Made by a program: the position numbers and the translations under genes. A stretch of DNA of 64,000 nt from Turritopsis dohrnii (taxonomy: Eukaryota > Cnidaria > Hydrozoa > Anthoathecata > Oceaniidae). Below are positions 47,888 through 59,819 of the stretch, piece by piece. The notes under the pieces are model-generated. The model searched no databases. It was not told where the DNA came from and saw nothing but the letters and a program-made list of their open reading frames with translations. The stretch is from NCBI GenBank assembly GCA_027922465.2, contig BQMF02000373.1, positions 62,001 to 126,000 on the forward strand, written 5' to 3'. Position 1 is the first letter of the stretch; the number at the start of each line of letters is the position of its first letter.

Positions 47888-49610
47888 AAATTTGTTCAAA
47901 ATAGAGAGAAGTTCGAGATCAAGAGTGGAAGAGATAGAGTCAACATCAGATTTCTCGAGTAGTTTTAAAATTTTATGAAGATGGTGCATTCAAAGACAAA
48001 GCGATTCATTTATTTACACGTTTTATTTTTTATAAGAACCAAGTATAGAGGACATAAGAGTTCAGCAGAGGGTCAAAACTTAAAAGAACATGCCAAGAAC
48101 ATCATAAGGCTTAGTTTTGACATCTTCTGTCATAAGTGTAGTTTATACGACCGAACTATTGCCTCGTTTAATGTAAATCTAGTAACCTGTACTTATAAAA
48201 ACTCTCACATTCTTAAGTAAAAGATTTGACAATGTCTTATCGCAGGTCAATTGATTTACATTAGACAGGTAAACTACCTCAGGCGTGAAATCGTTTGCTT
48301 GTGCTTCCATTTCCAATTATCATCTATCTTCAGAAAACAAGCATGGGAGTAGGAAAATTTTCTAAATTCTAATAAGCGGGGGTGGATGGATTAAGCGGGA
48401 TTAAAAACTGATATCAATGTCAACAAAAAAGACACTTTAACAGATGAACAAGTAAAATAAGAAAAGAAAAACAAATTTAAAAAATGTAGTTGACACGGCT
48501 TCTTCCAACAGGAGGGATTAAAAAATATGAAATGCATTAATGTTCGAAAATATTTCCACCAAAACTTTTTCCGACTGAAATTTTTGTTCCTATATTGTAC
48601 ATGTCTCAACCGAGATCCCATTTACTTCATGGACACAGTTGTTTTTTAGTTGACAGGATTGTCTGGAAGAATATCATACGGTTTAGAACGTTGTGGTATC
48701 ATGTATTTAGCTTACTCTGTTGACTACAACATGAAGAAATATCCTCGATTTAACGGTATCAACTCAGAAATCAACTACGAAGTACGAAAAGCGTAAGGGA
48801 TTGTTCACAAATGACGTCAACCAAGATTTTTCATTTTTGAGGGACTGAAGGAATTTGGCAAGGAATTGTTTTTTGTTCATGCACTGTATTGTCTTCACGT
48901 GATCGAAAGGATTTTCGAACAGATTTTCACTACGGGTTGCAGCAAGATCATATTCAGTGTAAACATTTTCATAACAAACTTTTGCTTAATTAGAAAAATC
49001 AAAATGTGTATGGGTTAGTGAGGGTGAAGCTCAGGATTAGCCTCAATTGTTCAAACACTTTATAAATGTTTTCACCTTATTAGAGTATTTTGGTAACGAG
49101 TTGTCAGATGAAATCTATAATTACGTAAGGCCGCGCAGCGCAATGTAATTAGGATTTTATGAATAAAATTGGAGACGATATAAGGACGACGTTAACCCTA
49201 GTGCATAGACCATCAGCGACATACATACAGCGTAAGCTCTCCTTCCGTAATACAACAAGGAGACAATTATAGAGTCGTATTTATTCGTAATCGAAAGCAA
49301 TTAGAAAACAAATACTTAAAACTGTTGAGATATTTGTGGATTAAATTCGTAAGAAAATTGTTTGTTTACCTTTCTGCGTCCGCCCTGTTTGATCGAAAAG
49401 GGTTGAAAGAGGTGGTCCGCAGGGCTGCTCTGCGGTCTATGCACTAGGGTTGACGTCATCCTTATATCGTCGGAGATTTTATGAAATAAAATTACATGAA
49501 AGAGAGACCAAGACTGTAGGAAATGGATAAAAATCGTTGTGCTCAAAATAATACTCTGGGCGTTAAACTTGCATTAAACGATGATGAGGGCGGGCGTGTA
49601 CTAAGGGCGT
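47888..49610 (+). repeat. Segmental direct duplication, copy 1
   Basis: Three blocks are shared in the same order and orientation with 53490-55580: 47930-48260, 48520-48800 and 48990-49114 plus 49487-49600. The first block would encode an 81-residue Lys-rich peptide in both copies with a handful of substitutions, but I recognise no domain. The second block reads openly as LTGLSGRISYGLERCGIMYL and on. No splice-supported gene is evident. Confidence 0.8.
49115..49490. mobile_element. ~376-bp MITE, present in copy 1 and absent from copy 2
   Basis: Arms 49153-49211 and 49434-49493 are inverted repeats of about 58 bp (landmark CCCTAGTGCATAGACC). Comparison with the corresponding site at 55440-55470 (GATGAAATTACTTGCATGAA), which lacks the element, gives a filled/empty pair. 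The core has no ORF. Confidence 0.85.
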
Positions 49611-49869
49611 GAAAAAAACCGAACAGGTAAATTTCACATGATAATAGGAATTATTACGGTAGCAGCGAAAGCGAATACCGTATTAAAACACTTGTGGACT
49701 CCTACTACTACTACTACTCCTCCTTTTCCGGCCGAAATGGCAATTAGTCTGCGATTTACATCTGCGGGTCCTCACTAAAATCTCAATATAAATTCTAATG
49801 AACGAACGCAGCCTTTTGAATTTTCGAAGGTTTTACATCACATACATTTAAAATACAGTGAAATCTCTA

Positions 49870-50479
49870 ATTAGCGGACACCATCGGTGAGGAGAGGTTT
49901 TGTCTGCTGAGAGACACAATTGCAGAGATGGTCAACGAAGTTTGCAAAGACGTTAAGATAGAACCGGAACTGGAGCAACTTACCGGAGAACAACTAGGAA
50001 TAGCATCCATCACCTCAGATGCAGCCAGATCAGACGTTAGCGCAAGAGGGTTTTGGGTCAGGGGCCAAAGGGCATTTTTCGACATTCGGGTTTTCAACCC
50101 ATACGCTCAGCGGTATGCGACTCAAAGCCTAAAATCTTCATTTGCTGCTAATGAATCTGAGAAAAAACGGCAATACAACCGCCGTATCATCGACGTGGAA
50201 GGTGGATCCTTCACACCGCTTGTGTTTGCAGCTACTGGAGGCATGGGACGCGAGTTTGAAAGCTTTGTTCGTGCACTTGGTATGATGTTGTCGGAGAAAA
50301 AGAACCTCCCTTACAGTGTGATCTCGAACTGGCTACGCACCAAGCTATCATTCGCACCAGTCAGGTTAACCGTATTGTGTATTATAAGAGGCACCCGCTC
50401 GATGAGGAGACCTGTTGTCATCAACGAATCCGATCCGAACATCGTCGATGCTGTTGCACTGATCCAAAACCTACCATGA
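49870..50479 (+). pseudogene. Retroelement C-terminal fragment
   Basis: An open frame from about 49870 (GEERFCLLRDTIAEMVNEVC, Met at 49928) ends at 50477-50479. It carries LTGEQLGIASITSDAARSDV, FFDIRVFNPYA, GGSFTPLVFAATGGMGREFE and WLRTKLSFA. I associate this pattern with the C-terminal region of mobile-element polyproteins abundant in cnidarian genomes. The D...FFDIRV...GGSF spacing is reminiscent of a PD-(D/E)XK-like nuclease fold, which is inference only. The upstream catalytic part is missing. A TIR-like GAAATCTCTAATTAGCGGAC lies just upstream at about 49860. Confidence 0.65.
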
Positions 50480-50499
50480 AGCTTTTTTGTCGTTTCCCA

Positions 50500-51450
50500 A
50501 CGTTCTCCACAACCCATTGTGATTGGGAAGAACAATTTGTATTTTTTTTCTGAAAGGCTGGCCCGCCTCTAAGTGGTAGTCATTCCATGGGATAAAAATT
50601 AAAAAATATAAAAAAGTCAGACATCTAGCGCTTCACTTATATATCATTGTGTCGTCCACACTCATACCACAGAGGCGCGGGATATGGATTGGAGATTCCC
50701 GCTAGGATACAATTGCACTAGGCAGCGAAAAGCCATCAACTGGATAGAAAATGAACGTTGATCTCCTATCTGCCCCCCATTTTCGGGAAGCATTTGTCCG
50801 TAAATCGGGCTATTCCGAGAAAAATCGGGGAATCGGAATTCTTATTGGAATCCACAAGGTTGAGCCGTACCTATAAAATAATGCTGCGTCCGCCCCTGGT
50901 CTTCGTTATTTTTCTACCTTTTCTCGTATCTTTAGAACAAAGGCGTGAAAAACATGTCATCATGTGCTGCCTACGTCTGATGTTTCTGCAAATGAAATTC
51001 GCTCTATGACGTCATGATATTTATAACGAAAGGTGTAATGGCGATTTTACTAAGTTGTTTTTTTTAGCAGTTTTTTTCATTTGGAATATCTTTCATACAT
51101 AAAAAGGTGTTCCTCTAGGATAAATGAAGTATTTCATGCTCAAAATCAGAAAAGAAATTTTAAGGCTTAATTTCCCTTTAAAAGCGCGGAAATAGAATTA
51201 TTATATATTGGATTAAGCATGTGTCAAAAGTTAGACAAAATGAACATTTAGTCAGTTATTCGCAAATTTTCATCTAGTTTATATTCACCAAATTCATCTG
51301 CAAGTCAATCCTGCATAAATATATTCATAAAGATAAATAAATAGAAATTAAAATAAATACAAGGAACTGGATCGTAAATTTGTAAGTGTATGCGCATAAT
51401 AACATTGTGTAATCAGTTTCGTAAATACTAAAAACATGGAACAAGTTGAA
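50500..51450. other. Spacer with no gene
   Basis: Nothing coding. 51115-51180 matches, in inverse orientation, 26130-26190 at the end of the first WDFY3-like exon's flanking intron (CTTAATTTCCCTTTAAA block), so a dispersed repeat is present. Confidence 0.45.
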
Positions 51451-51457
51451 GGTAGTT

Positions 51458-51919
51458 CTACAGAGCAGCAAGTAAACCAATAACGCCAACTACTATTGCT
51501 CCCACCACGCCAATCCATCCCAGTATGTACGACCAACCAACAGTGAGGTTCTCAAAGTTACTTGTATCATTTGTAAACAAAGCTAGCGCAATCACCATAA
51601 AACCAGCAGCTACAAACAAACAAATTGAAGCAAATAAACTTTTCACTTTGCCTACCATAAACAGAATTGCCAGACAGATTCCCATAGCGGCTGCCAGTAC
51701 AGAAAGTATAGCAAATGCCCTGCTCGCTTGCAACCAAACAGCATCATCATCAATGTCATTGCAGTTTGAATCGACACAGCTCCTCCATAATCCCGAATGA
51801 GCGTCAAGGTTTAAATATAAAGTATTTGTTTCCCATGTATCTCCACCACAGCAAGCTGCTAGAAAAACAAATGCTCCAATGCTTCCAGTGACCAATAGGA
51901 TTTTTAAAACTGTTGACAT
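51458..51919 (-). CDS. Claudin/PMP22-type four-pass membrane protein, intronless, 153 aa
   Basis: Hydrophobic segments at about residues 5-25, 68-90, 95-115 and 128-152 give the four-pass topology of the claudin fold. The first extracellular loop has the claudin signature W29, G43-L44-W45, C48, C53, followed by LQASRAF, close to the claudin LQAARAL. The second loop carries NDT and NLT glycosylation sequons. Claudin-fold proteins seal or pattern epithelial junctions; related families include EMP/PMP22. The C-terminus stops right after the fourth helix (GLLAAL), with no tail and no PDZ-binding motif, which is short for a classical claudin. The single exon may be original or reflect retrocopying; no poly-A or target duplication was seen. 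ATG at 51919 is the only sensible start. Confidence 0.85.
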   Translation of the reverse strand: MSTVLKILLVTGSIGAFVFLAACCGGDTWETNTLYLNLDAHSGLWRSCVDSNCNDIDDDAVWLQASRAFAILSVLAAAMGICLAILFMVGKVKSLFASICLFVAAGFMVIALALFTNDTSNFENLTVGWSYILGWIGVVGAIVVGVIGLLAAL

Positions 51920-52224
51920 ACTGCTTTAATTCTCTGAAGATTAACAATAACAATAGCTTTTTCAGGTTTGGAAAAATCGACCTTGTAGATTATTACCTTA
52001 AAATCTTCTTTAAAATACAACTTGTGGAGAAGTGCATTAACATAATTTGTGAATTCAATTTATATTATCAATGGGATTATTTGAATGTTTTTCTTTTATG
52101 ATTAAATTGCTGACACTCTCCTACACAAATTGCGATTTATCTCTAGATCCGCCGCTGGTTTAGGCTGAAAATACAACGATGAAACAATAAATAAAATTGG
52201 AAAAGTCCGAAACGTTAACATCAA

Positions 52225-52310
52225 CCATATTAAAGATCAAAGATTTTGATGACGTCTAGCCGCAGTACCAAATTAAATTTAGGCCCAAATAATGGGCGAG
52301 TTACTGGGGC
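52225..52310 (-). repeat. Fragment of the 20.2-kb dispersed repeat family
   Basis: Contains GATCAAAGATTTTGATGACGTC and a CCGCAGTACCAAATTAAATTTAGG-type block as in 16.2 and 20.5 kb. Confidence 0.6.
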
Positions 52311-54104
52311 AAATAAATGGGGCGAAATATATCGGAGGTTTTCCCTGCTCAATATCCAGTAATAAATAACTTTCGTGCGAACATTTCCGATAATAAGAAT
52401 AAGGAAAGAATGGAGAATGATAGAAAAAATATCAATTTAACCACAAAAGTAACCTATCACCAAATTCAACAGATCAACAACAGATGTAACCATACCAACA
52501 AGACTCGTTTATTCATCTTTCTAAGCTTCTTTCTAATTGAAAGAGATGGCGAGTGCTTTGGTTATAGTAGATTGAGTAGGTATAGATGAATCGTCAAAAA
52601 AAATAAACTACAAAAATGTATGATTTACTTTCAAAATATTCCTTAAGTATGTTTTGTTATCAAATGAATGCTTTCAGAAAAGATGTTCTGCTACACAAAA
52701 GCTCATAAGTAATAACGGATTTAATTGTAGTATTATGTGTTGCTAGGAGCATTTACTTACTTAATTGCTTATGCAACATTTGTTTTTCACTTAAATATAA
52801 ACCAAACCCAAATTTCTGTTTCATTTTTCTGTTATGGCTAAGTTAACAAGATTTGTCCCGTTTTAAGGGTTTTAATTATGATGCCAAGGAATTAAAATAT
52901 TAAGTAAATATTCACTTAAGGATAAGAAATGTAATTAGTGACACAAAAGACCTTTTCATGAATTACGTCACAACAAGCAACGTCTCGTTGTCATACTGAA
53001 TATTAATGACGTTTGTGCTGTTTACAAAGAGAAACGATACATTGTTACTGCTGTGTGTAAACAGCACATAAGACGTAACATTTGTGCTCCTTTGCGGTGT
53101 TTTCCGTTATTTGATGTTTAGTAAATTATTTTTTAATCTGTTAATTGTGTGTCAATATTGGTTTGTCATCTACAGTGTGTATCAAAAAGACTTATCCACA
53201 AACTTTCAAGGCGTATTATACTTTGTGAAATATGTTAAGCTGTGTAGCACATTTCTATTTTGCAGTGCATTTATTCTCTTTTCCAGTGTTTGTTTGCGTC
53301 TCTAGTTACGCTTCATGTGTCACACGCGGTTTTGTTTTTAGTTCCTTGCTATTGAGGGCCCTTTTATTGTTGCCTAATTCTATGCTAGTTTTAGTACCTT
53401 ACACTCTCATTCGCTACACCTAGGTTTCTTTGTTTATGTTTGTGTCTAATTTAGTCTTTGTATATTTCTTAGCCTGTGTTCAATACAAGATCAAGATCAA
53501 GAGTAGAAGAGTCAACATCAGATTTCTCGAGTAGTTTTAGAATTTTATGAAGATGGTGCATTCAAAGACAAAGCGATTCATTTCTTTACACGTTTTATTT
53601 TTTATAAGAACCAAGTATAGAGAACATAAGAGTTCAGCAGAGGGTCAAAACTTAAAAGAACATGCCAAGAACATGATAAGGCTTAGTTTTGACATCTTCT
53701 GTCATAGGCGTAGTTTATACGACCGAACTATTGCCTTGTTTAATGTAAATCTAGTAACCTGTACTTATGAAAACTCTCACATTCTTAAGTAAAAGATTTG
53801 ACAATGTCTAACCACAGGTCACTTGATTTACATTAGGCAAGGCGAAAGTTCAACCGTATAAACTACCACATAGATGTGAGGTCGTTTGCTGGTGCTTCCA
53901 TTTCCGAGCAATTTTCGCCTGTTTTGAGAAAACAAGAGACTTTTCAAAACGAGAAAATTAACAACATATTAACTAGCATGTAGCTTTAGCTAAAAATACA
54001 TTGAACATTAAAAATACATTAAAAAAAGAAAACTTTCCGCCCAAACATTCTGTAGTTTAAGGATCTTTATAAAGATAACACTAACTTGGAATATGCAAAC
54101 CAAA

Positions 54105-54260
54105 TAGTTTTCCATTGGAACCTCCTTAAAACGGACATCCTCTAAAGCGGACACCTCCTTAAGACGGACAAAAAATTTTGTCTCGGACGAATCCTTAATA
54201 AACTCTTATAAAGAAACATCCCCAAAGCGGACACCTCCTTAAAGCGAACATTTTTTTTCA
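54105..54260. repeat. CTCCTTAAARCGGACA repeats, transposon-end-like
   Basis: Four or five imperfect copies of CCTCCTTAAAACGGACA in about 150 bp. The motif resembles pogo/Tigger-type terminal sequences known to me, but no partner end was found. Confidence 0.5.
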
Positions 54261-54294
54261 GTACCATGCGAAAAAAGCAAAATCAGCTAATATT

Positions 54295-54405
54295 TGTATA
54301 CCACCGTATAACAGCAACACGAAAAATTGGAAGATGATGATGAACAAAATCGAAAACTGACTTTCGCCTATCTCGCTTACGCTCGCTGCGGGGGCAAAAA
54401 CATTT
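54295..54405. repeat. Dispersed repeat, inverted partner at 61940-62055
   Basis: ACAGCAACACGAAAAATTGG, GATGATGAACAAAAT and TCGCTGCGGGGGCAAAAA blocks occur here and, reverse-complemented, at 61940-62055. Confidence 0.7.
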
Positions 54406-55599
54406 TAAGTCCCCAGGATTTTTTGCCTGTTCGTATATCGAAAAGGCGAGAAACCTTGGGTACGAGGTTCATCTGACTTAAAGATAAGAGAAAAAGACGA
54501 AATACATGTAGATCTAGTGATGGTATGTTCTCTAATGAATGGTTACCTGTAAAAACAATCGCAACAAATGAATATATAACAAGCAAAATGGACCGAAACT
54601 TTTTTCCATAGCCTCAGCCCTTATGTTCTTTTAATATGTATGGAAAAGGCGCACTTCTTGCGTAATTTAGCTCGTTATACTGCAGAATTTTTAAAAAATA
54701 TGAAATGCATTATTGTCCGAAAATATTTCGACCAAAACTTTTTACGGTTGAAATTTTTTGTTCTTATAATGTACATATCTCGGCCGAGATCCCATTTACT
54801 TCAGGGACACAGTTGTTTTTTAGTTGACAGGATTGTCTGGAAGAATATCATACGGTAAGGTTCGATCATCACAAGCATGGAATGTTTTGAAGTGTAATAA
54901 ATAAAATGATTATGAAAAGTGTAACCAGCTGCGATCTTCTTTAATATCTACACCCGCATATTGTAAAGTACATATATATGAGTTCTGGAAGATGCTGACT
55001 GCGTTGCGTTTGTTTCGTTTTTGCTCTTGCTTAGAACGTTATGGTATTGTGTATTTAGCTCACTCTGTTGGCTACAACATGAAGGAATACACTCGATTTA
55101 ACGGTATATCAACTCAGAAATCAACTACCAAGCACGAGAAACTGGAAATTTAATCAACTGCTATACACACTCATGTTATTTCTTTCCCACCCTGCATTAA
55201 CAGATAGCCTGTTCACATGAAAAATTTTGTTTTGTTTTTTGATTACAGGAAACTCACTTGTCTGTCTTACATTTGTGCAGCAAAATATGTTGGTCGAAAA
55301 AACTCGCTACCATAAAGACTTCAACAGTATAAACCTTGTGAAATGTGTTTGGGTTAGTGAGAGTGAAGCTCAGGACTAGTCTCATTTGTTCAAATACCTT
55401 TGTAAGTTTTTTCCACCTTATTAGAGTAATGGTAACGAGTTGTCAGATGAAATTACTTGCATGAAAGAGAGACCAGGAGATTGTAGGAAATGGATAGAAA
55501 TCGTTGTGTTCAAAATAATACTCTGGGCGTTAAGCTTGCATTAAACGATATGATAAGGGCTGGCGTGGCGTGTAAGTAAATTTCGTATGATAATATGAA

Positions 55600-56880
55600 T
55601 TATTAAACCTTTTTAAGAGGGACCATCAAAGTGCTTTTCTCAGTCTTTCAATAATAAAATGAAAGAATGGGTACTAGGTTGGCGTCAACTTCGTACCCAG
55701 GTTTTCTAGCTTTTCCGATATACGGACGACGCCGCTTGTGTAACATGATATAAACTACAGACCAACTGTTGTTTACATTAACTTTTGTTTACACTAAAAA
55801 CATATCATAGTTTTATAACAATGTTTCATAAGTGTAACAGCAGAGTTCTGCATGGTCAGTTACTTAGCAACGGCTCTCCGGCATAAATGAAGCCTAGACC
55901 AAGGAAGCTGTCCCGTAATTTTTATGAACGATTGCCAACCTCCATAATTTACAAGAGAATAATAAAATGGAATAGTAAAATTTTAATAGTTTATCTTTTC
56001 CTATCTCTTCAGAGGTGTATTCAAGGTCAGTCAAAAAAAGTGTCAGTTTTAATTGGAGATTAGGTTACCTGCACGCTTTGCCTTTCTACTCTATATGACT
56101 AAACTCTCCTCCAGAAATTTTAACTGAGCTCTAGCCTCTCTCTCGTCATAAGTGTTCATGTGTTTTGAAGTTTTGTGTTGAACAGATTGTTGTTCTGGTA
56201 GTTCAGCTTCAGTTTTTATTTTTGGAGGTTGATCAGTTGATCAGATAAAAAATTCGCTGCAGCAATTTGTTCCGGTATTTCGTTTGTGTTTTGTGGATTT
56301 TCGATTATTTATGTGTGATCTTACATGACGAATTACAAGAGACAAGATTCGCAAAAATGCGACTATATATTTCCCCAAAGTTGCAAACATTTTACCAATT
56401 ATTGTGTGTACATTGATAACCATGAGAAAAATGTATCGTTAAATAATTACAGTACCATCGAACTGATACTCAGGTTGAATTTAATGCCACAAAAAAAACT
56501 TACTTTGAAGTTATTATGAAATGAAATTGTTCACGGTCAAATGATAAGGTTTCTCTTAAAATTTTTTGCTGAGGAGTTAAAAAGTGACTGAGAAGTTACT
56601 ATGGACACGTAGCTAAAAATTAGAAGACCTAAATGTGACTAATATTTTCCCTTAAACAACTGCATATCAACAAACTCATCAATGTGTAAGACAATTTCAT
56701 CTTAATATAAGATGTATGATCTTTAATGTTGCAGAAGCTTGACAAGTTTCCTATTTGTAACTCAAATAAAACTATCTTACAACATCATACAATCAAATTT
56801 GTATACAGGTTTTCTGTACAAAAGAAGAAAAGAAAATTTTTAAACCTAATTTTGATACCACAGTTTACTTTGGGGTAGAC
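55600..56880. other. Spacer with no gene
   Basis: AT-rich sequence with no conserved ORF, RNA or element end that I can identify. Confidence 0.4.
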
Positions 56881-56885
56881 ATATA

Positions 56886-57587
56886 CCGTAAATATCCGAT
56901 TAAGCGCCCAGCATTTATTAAGCGCCCCCATCTAATAAGCGCCCAGGTAATTTCCATAAAGTTCAATAAGCGCCCAGTATTTATTAAGCGCCCTCTCTTG
57001 AATAAGCGCCCACCTTGTAAAAGAGGGCGGTTAATCGAAAACTGCCTTGAGAAACTGGGTGCTTATTTGAAATTTTTACTTTCTTATATCGGTAAATAAA
57101 TAAAATACGTAGTTTATGTTGTAGGCATCTATAAATTTTTTTTTATGTTTCAACTCTAAGGTTGAAAACTGTTCTTTGATCTTCAACAATTGTTCATCAG
57201 GGACTCTTACTGTTCGACTACATTTTGTGCGAGCACCACAAGTCCAACTTCCCATTTTTCTTGTATTTGCGTTCAAAATCTGATAAAGTAGTTTTGAAAT
57301 GAGAAAGATGACGTTGATCTTGTTTGAATTAAAACTAAAAAATCTAAGAAAATGAAGAAACTAAGAAAACAGTAGTAAGACAAAACCTCACTTTTTTAAT
57401 GTTTTTTTCAGTTTTATTTTTCAGGAAAAATGATAAAAATCAAAATTATTGTTGTCTTTATCTAGTGCAAAATTAGAAAAATTTTATTAACGCCCAGCAT
57501 TTATTAAGCGCCCCCCTTGATTAAGCGCCCATGCAAAAAATCCAAAAATTTAATAAGCGCCCAGGGCGCTTGTTCGGATATTTACGG
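56886..57587. mobile_element. 702-bp element with TA duplication and AAGCGCCC arrays
   Basis: Terminal inverted repeats CCGTAAATATCCGA are flanked by TA on both sides. ATTAAGCGCCCA-type units are repeated six times inside the left end and four inside the right end, in inverted orientation. The core contains a 66-codon minus ORF (57076-57276) of unknown meaning. Confidence 0.85.
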
Positions 57588-57626
57588 TAAGCAAATAACT
57601 ATCAAAAGTAATCAAAATCTCTACTA

Positions 57627-58095
57627 CACGCTTTTTTTTTTATAAGAACCAGTAAAATCTGGCCTGAGGCTGGCTGTTCTTATTTTTTTACCCTTTTTCA
57701 GCCTGAATTGTTCTTATTTTGTTCTTAGGTTCAAGAACAAAGTTTCAGATTTTAGCCTCATTTTGTTCTTATTTATGGAGCTTCCAGTAAAATTAAAATA
57801 AATCTTTTTCAAAACAACTGTTTAAAAGCTGGTTGCTGTTCGGTAATGACCCGACATGAGTATGCAAGGTGAAAAAAACAACAACTTCTAAACTATTTTC
57901 CAGTGAGAGAATTCACGTCATGAGTTGTTCCTATCCATGAGTTGTTCTTACTTCATAAGAAAATTCAGGCTTAGGATGTTCTTAATTTTTGAAACTTTAA
58001 TTTGAGCCTCAGGTTGTTCTTATTTTGTTCTTATTTTTTGGCCAAATCTGAGGCTCGTGTTCTTATAAAATTGTTCTTATAAAAAAAAAAGCGTG
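57627..58095. mobile_element. 469-bp MITE with TA duplication (CACGC end family)
   Basis: Terminal inverted repeats CACGCTTTTTTTTTTATAAG are flanked by TA. Subterminal units GTTCTTATTTTGTTCTTA are repeated at both ends. Shares end structure and the GAGGCT/GAGCCTC inner blocks with the element at 7354-7820, and almost the same length. Confidence 0.85.
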
Positions 58096-58162
58096 TAACA
58101 AATATTACGTGTAACATTTCAAATTAGGACAGAATAGTTCTTTTTAAAAAAAGATGGCCTTA

Positions 58163-58737
58163 GAGTGCGTTTACATGAGAGCCGTAGTGACCCTCAAACC
58201 AGTTTGAAATTTTTAGCTGTTTGAAATCGCCATTCTGTTTACATGAGAAATTTCGATACAGTCTTGGAGAGTTTTGTCGAGTAAAAATCAAAACAATAGA
58301 TTTACTAGTTTCTAGCTCTCTATACGAGTGCGTTTTTACACGAGAGCTATACTGAACTCACACCAGTTTGAGATTTCAATACGGGTAGAAATATTTTCTA
58401 TGCACGATGGAATAAATTTAGCACATTCTATATTTTTATTTCATGTGTCAGCAAAATTTAATTAACATGCACATGCTTGTTAACACATTTTATGATAAAA
58501 CAATGAAATGTGAAAACTTTCACACCTTTCCAAGCTGTATCGAAATTTCAAACCTACTTCTTAAGTAGGTTTGAAATCATCATGGGTAAAATATTTGTAC
58601 AGCCGTTATCATGTAAACATCGCTAAAGGTTTGACCAGGAACCGTAGTGAAATAATTACCCATATCGAAACTCGTAACGGGAGCATTGAAATTTCAAACC
58701 GGTTTGAGTTCACTAAGGCTCTCATGTAAACGCACTC
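58163..58737. mobile_element. 575-bp MITE, GAGTGCGTTTACATGAGAGC ends
   Basis: Terminal inverted repeats of about 37 bp with three differences, ending in CTCAAACC. An internal diverged copy of the end occurs at 58326-58375. No ORF; target duplication not clear. Confidence 0.85.
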
Positions 58738-59819
58738 AAGTGGCAATTTATAAAACTAAATTCAAGTATTGAGAATAACAGAAATATTTATTTTGTGTTT
58801 ATTTTGTGGTAAAAATGACCTTCATATATAAATCCCAAATGGAAAAAAAAACTTTGGTAGTATATCCATAACCAAATCACTACATAGCTGAAAGTAGAAG
58901 TTTGTGCTCCGTCTTGATTTAAATTACAGACTGTCATTTGTGTTGTGTTTTGAATTACGTTCGTTGTTCGTACAGGAAAATTGACAGTTCATATATTAAA
59001 TTTTGCAAAATAGAATATGATATATACAGTATCAAAACAGTATACGTGATCATGGAATTCATCCATAGTAAACTATGTTTCCGTTGTTGGATTAAATGCC
59101 TATATAATACTTTTTAAAATATTATACATAATAGGTTTTCTGTACTTCTTATTGCATATACGACATCATGTTTTTACTAGCTATTTTTGTATGTACTTTT
59201 TGAAACTGGTTGAACTGGTCGTTCTCCCCACATGAAAAGGGTTTCCTTTGCTTTATGGCTGGTACATCGTGCTTTCAGTTCAGTTGAGCTCTACATTATA
59301 TCAGGATGTAAAATAAAAATAAATCTTCAGCCTGGCTATTGATAATGAATTTTCACCTTTGCACTGAAACCACAGCTTCAATGGTTTGCTGTTCGAAGCA
59401 TACTAATTACCAATCATCATAACAATGTTATCAACAAAAACAAAACATCATTGCATTGGGGAAATATATAATAAATACGTGAAATAGAAGAATAGAAGAT
59501 AGACATAAACTGTATATAGTATATTTGTTATGTTTACTGGAGACATTCAGTCATCGTGAATTTGGGAGACCCCCTTTTTGCTTGCTATTATGGGCTCCCA
59601 AGTTAGCGATGCAGGTGTACTGTTTACTGTTTATTTTGTTCTTAGGTAATCGAACAAGTTTGATTCTCTATATTTGTTATATTCACGACATCGAACATAC
59701 ACAAAACAGTTTGTGGTGACATAAAAGAAAACAGATATAATATTGACAAGTGGTTCAAGTATACGTTGAGAGTAAATGAAGTGCGTGCATCTTTTTTAAT
59801 AGGTGCTTGTAAGAATGTA

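Larger units (their letters stand above)
53490..55580 (+). repeat. Segmental direct duplication, copy 2
   Basis: Matches copy 1 at 53500-53840, 54690-54855 plus 55033-55140, and 55340-55570. Between 54855 and 55033 it has ~175 bp that copy 1 lacks, bounded by GGT and TTAG. Its 53890-54690 interval holds extra material, including the CTCCTTAAAGCGGACA repeats. Confidence 0.8.

Noticed and set aside
47777..47989. Minus 70-codon ORF with a leucine-rich helix-like start
   Set aside because: The homologous stretch in the second duplicate keeps only part of the frame, and no family match is apparent.
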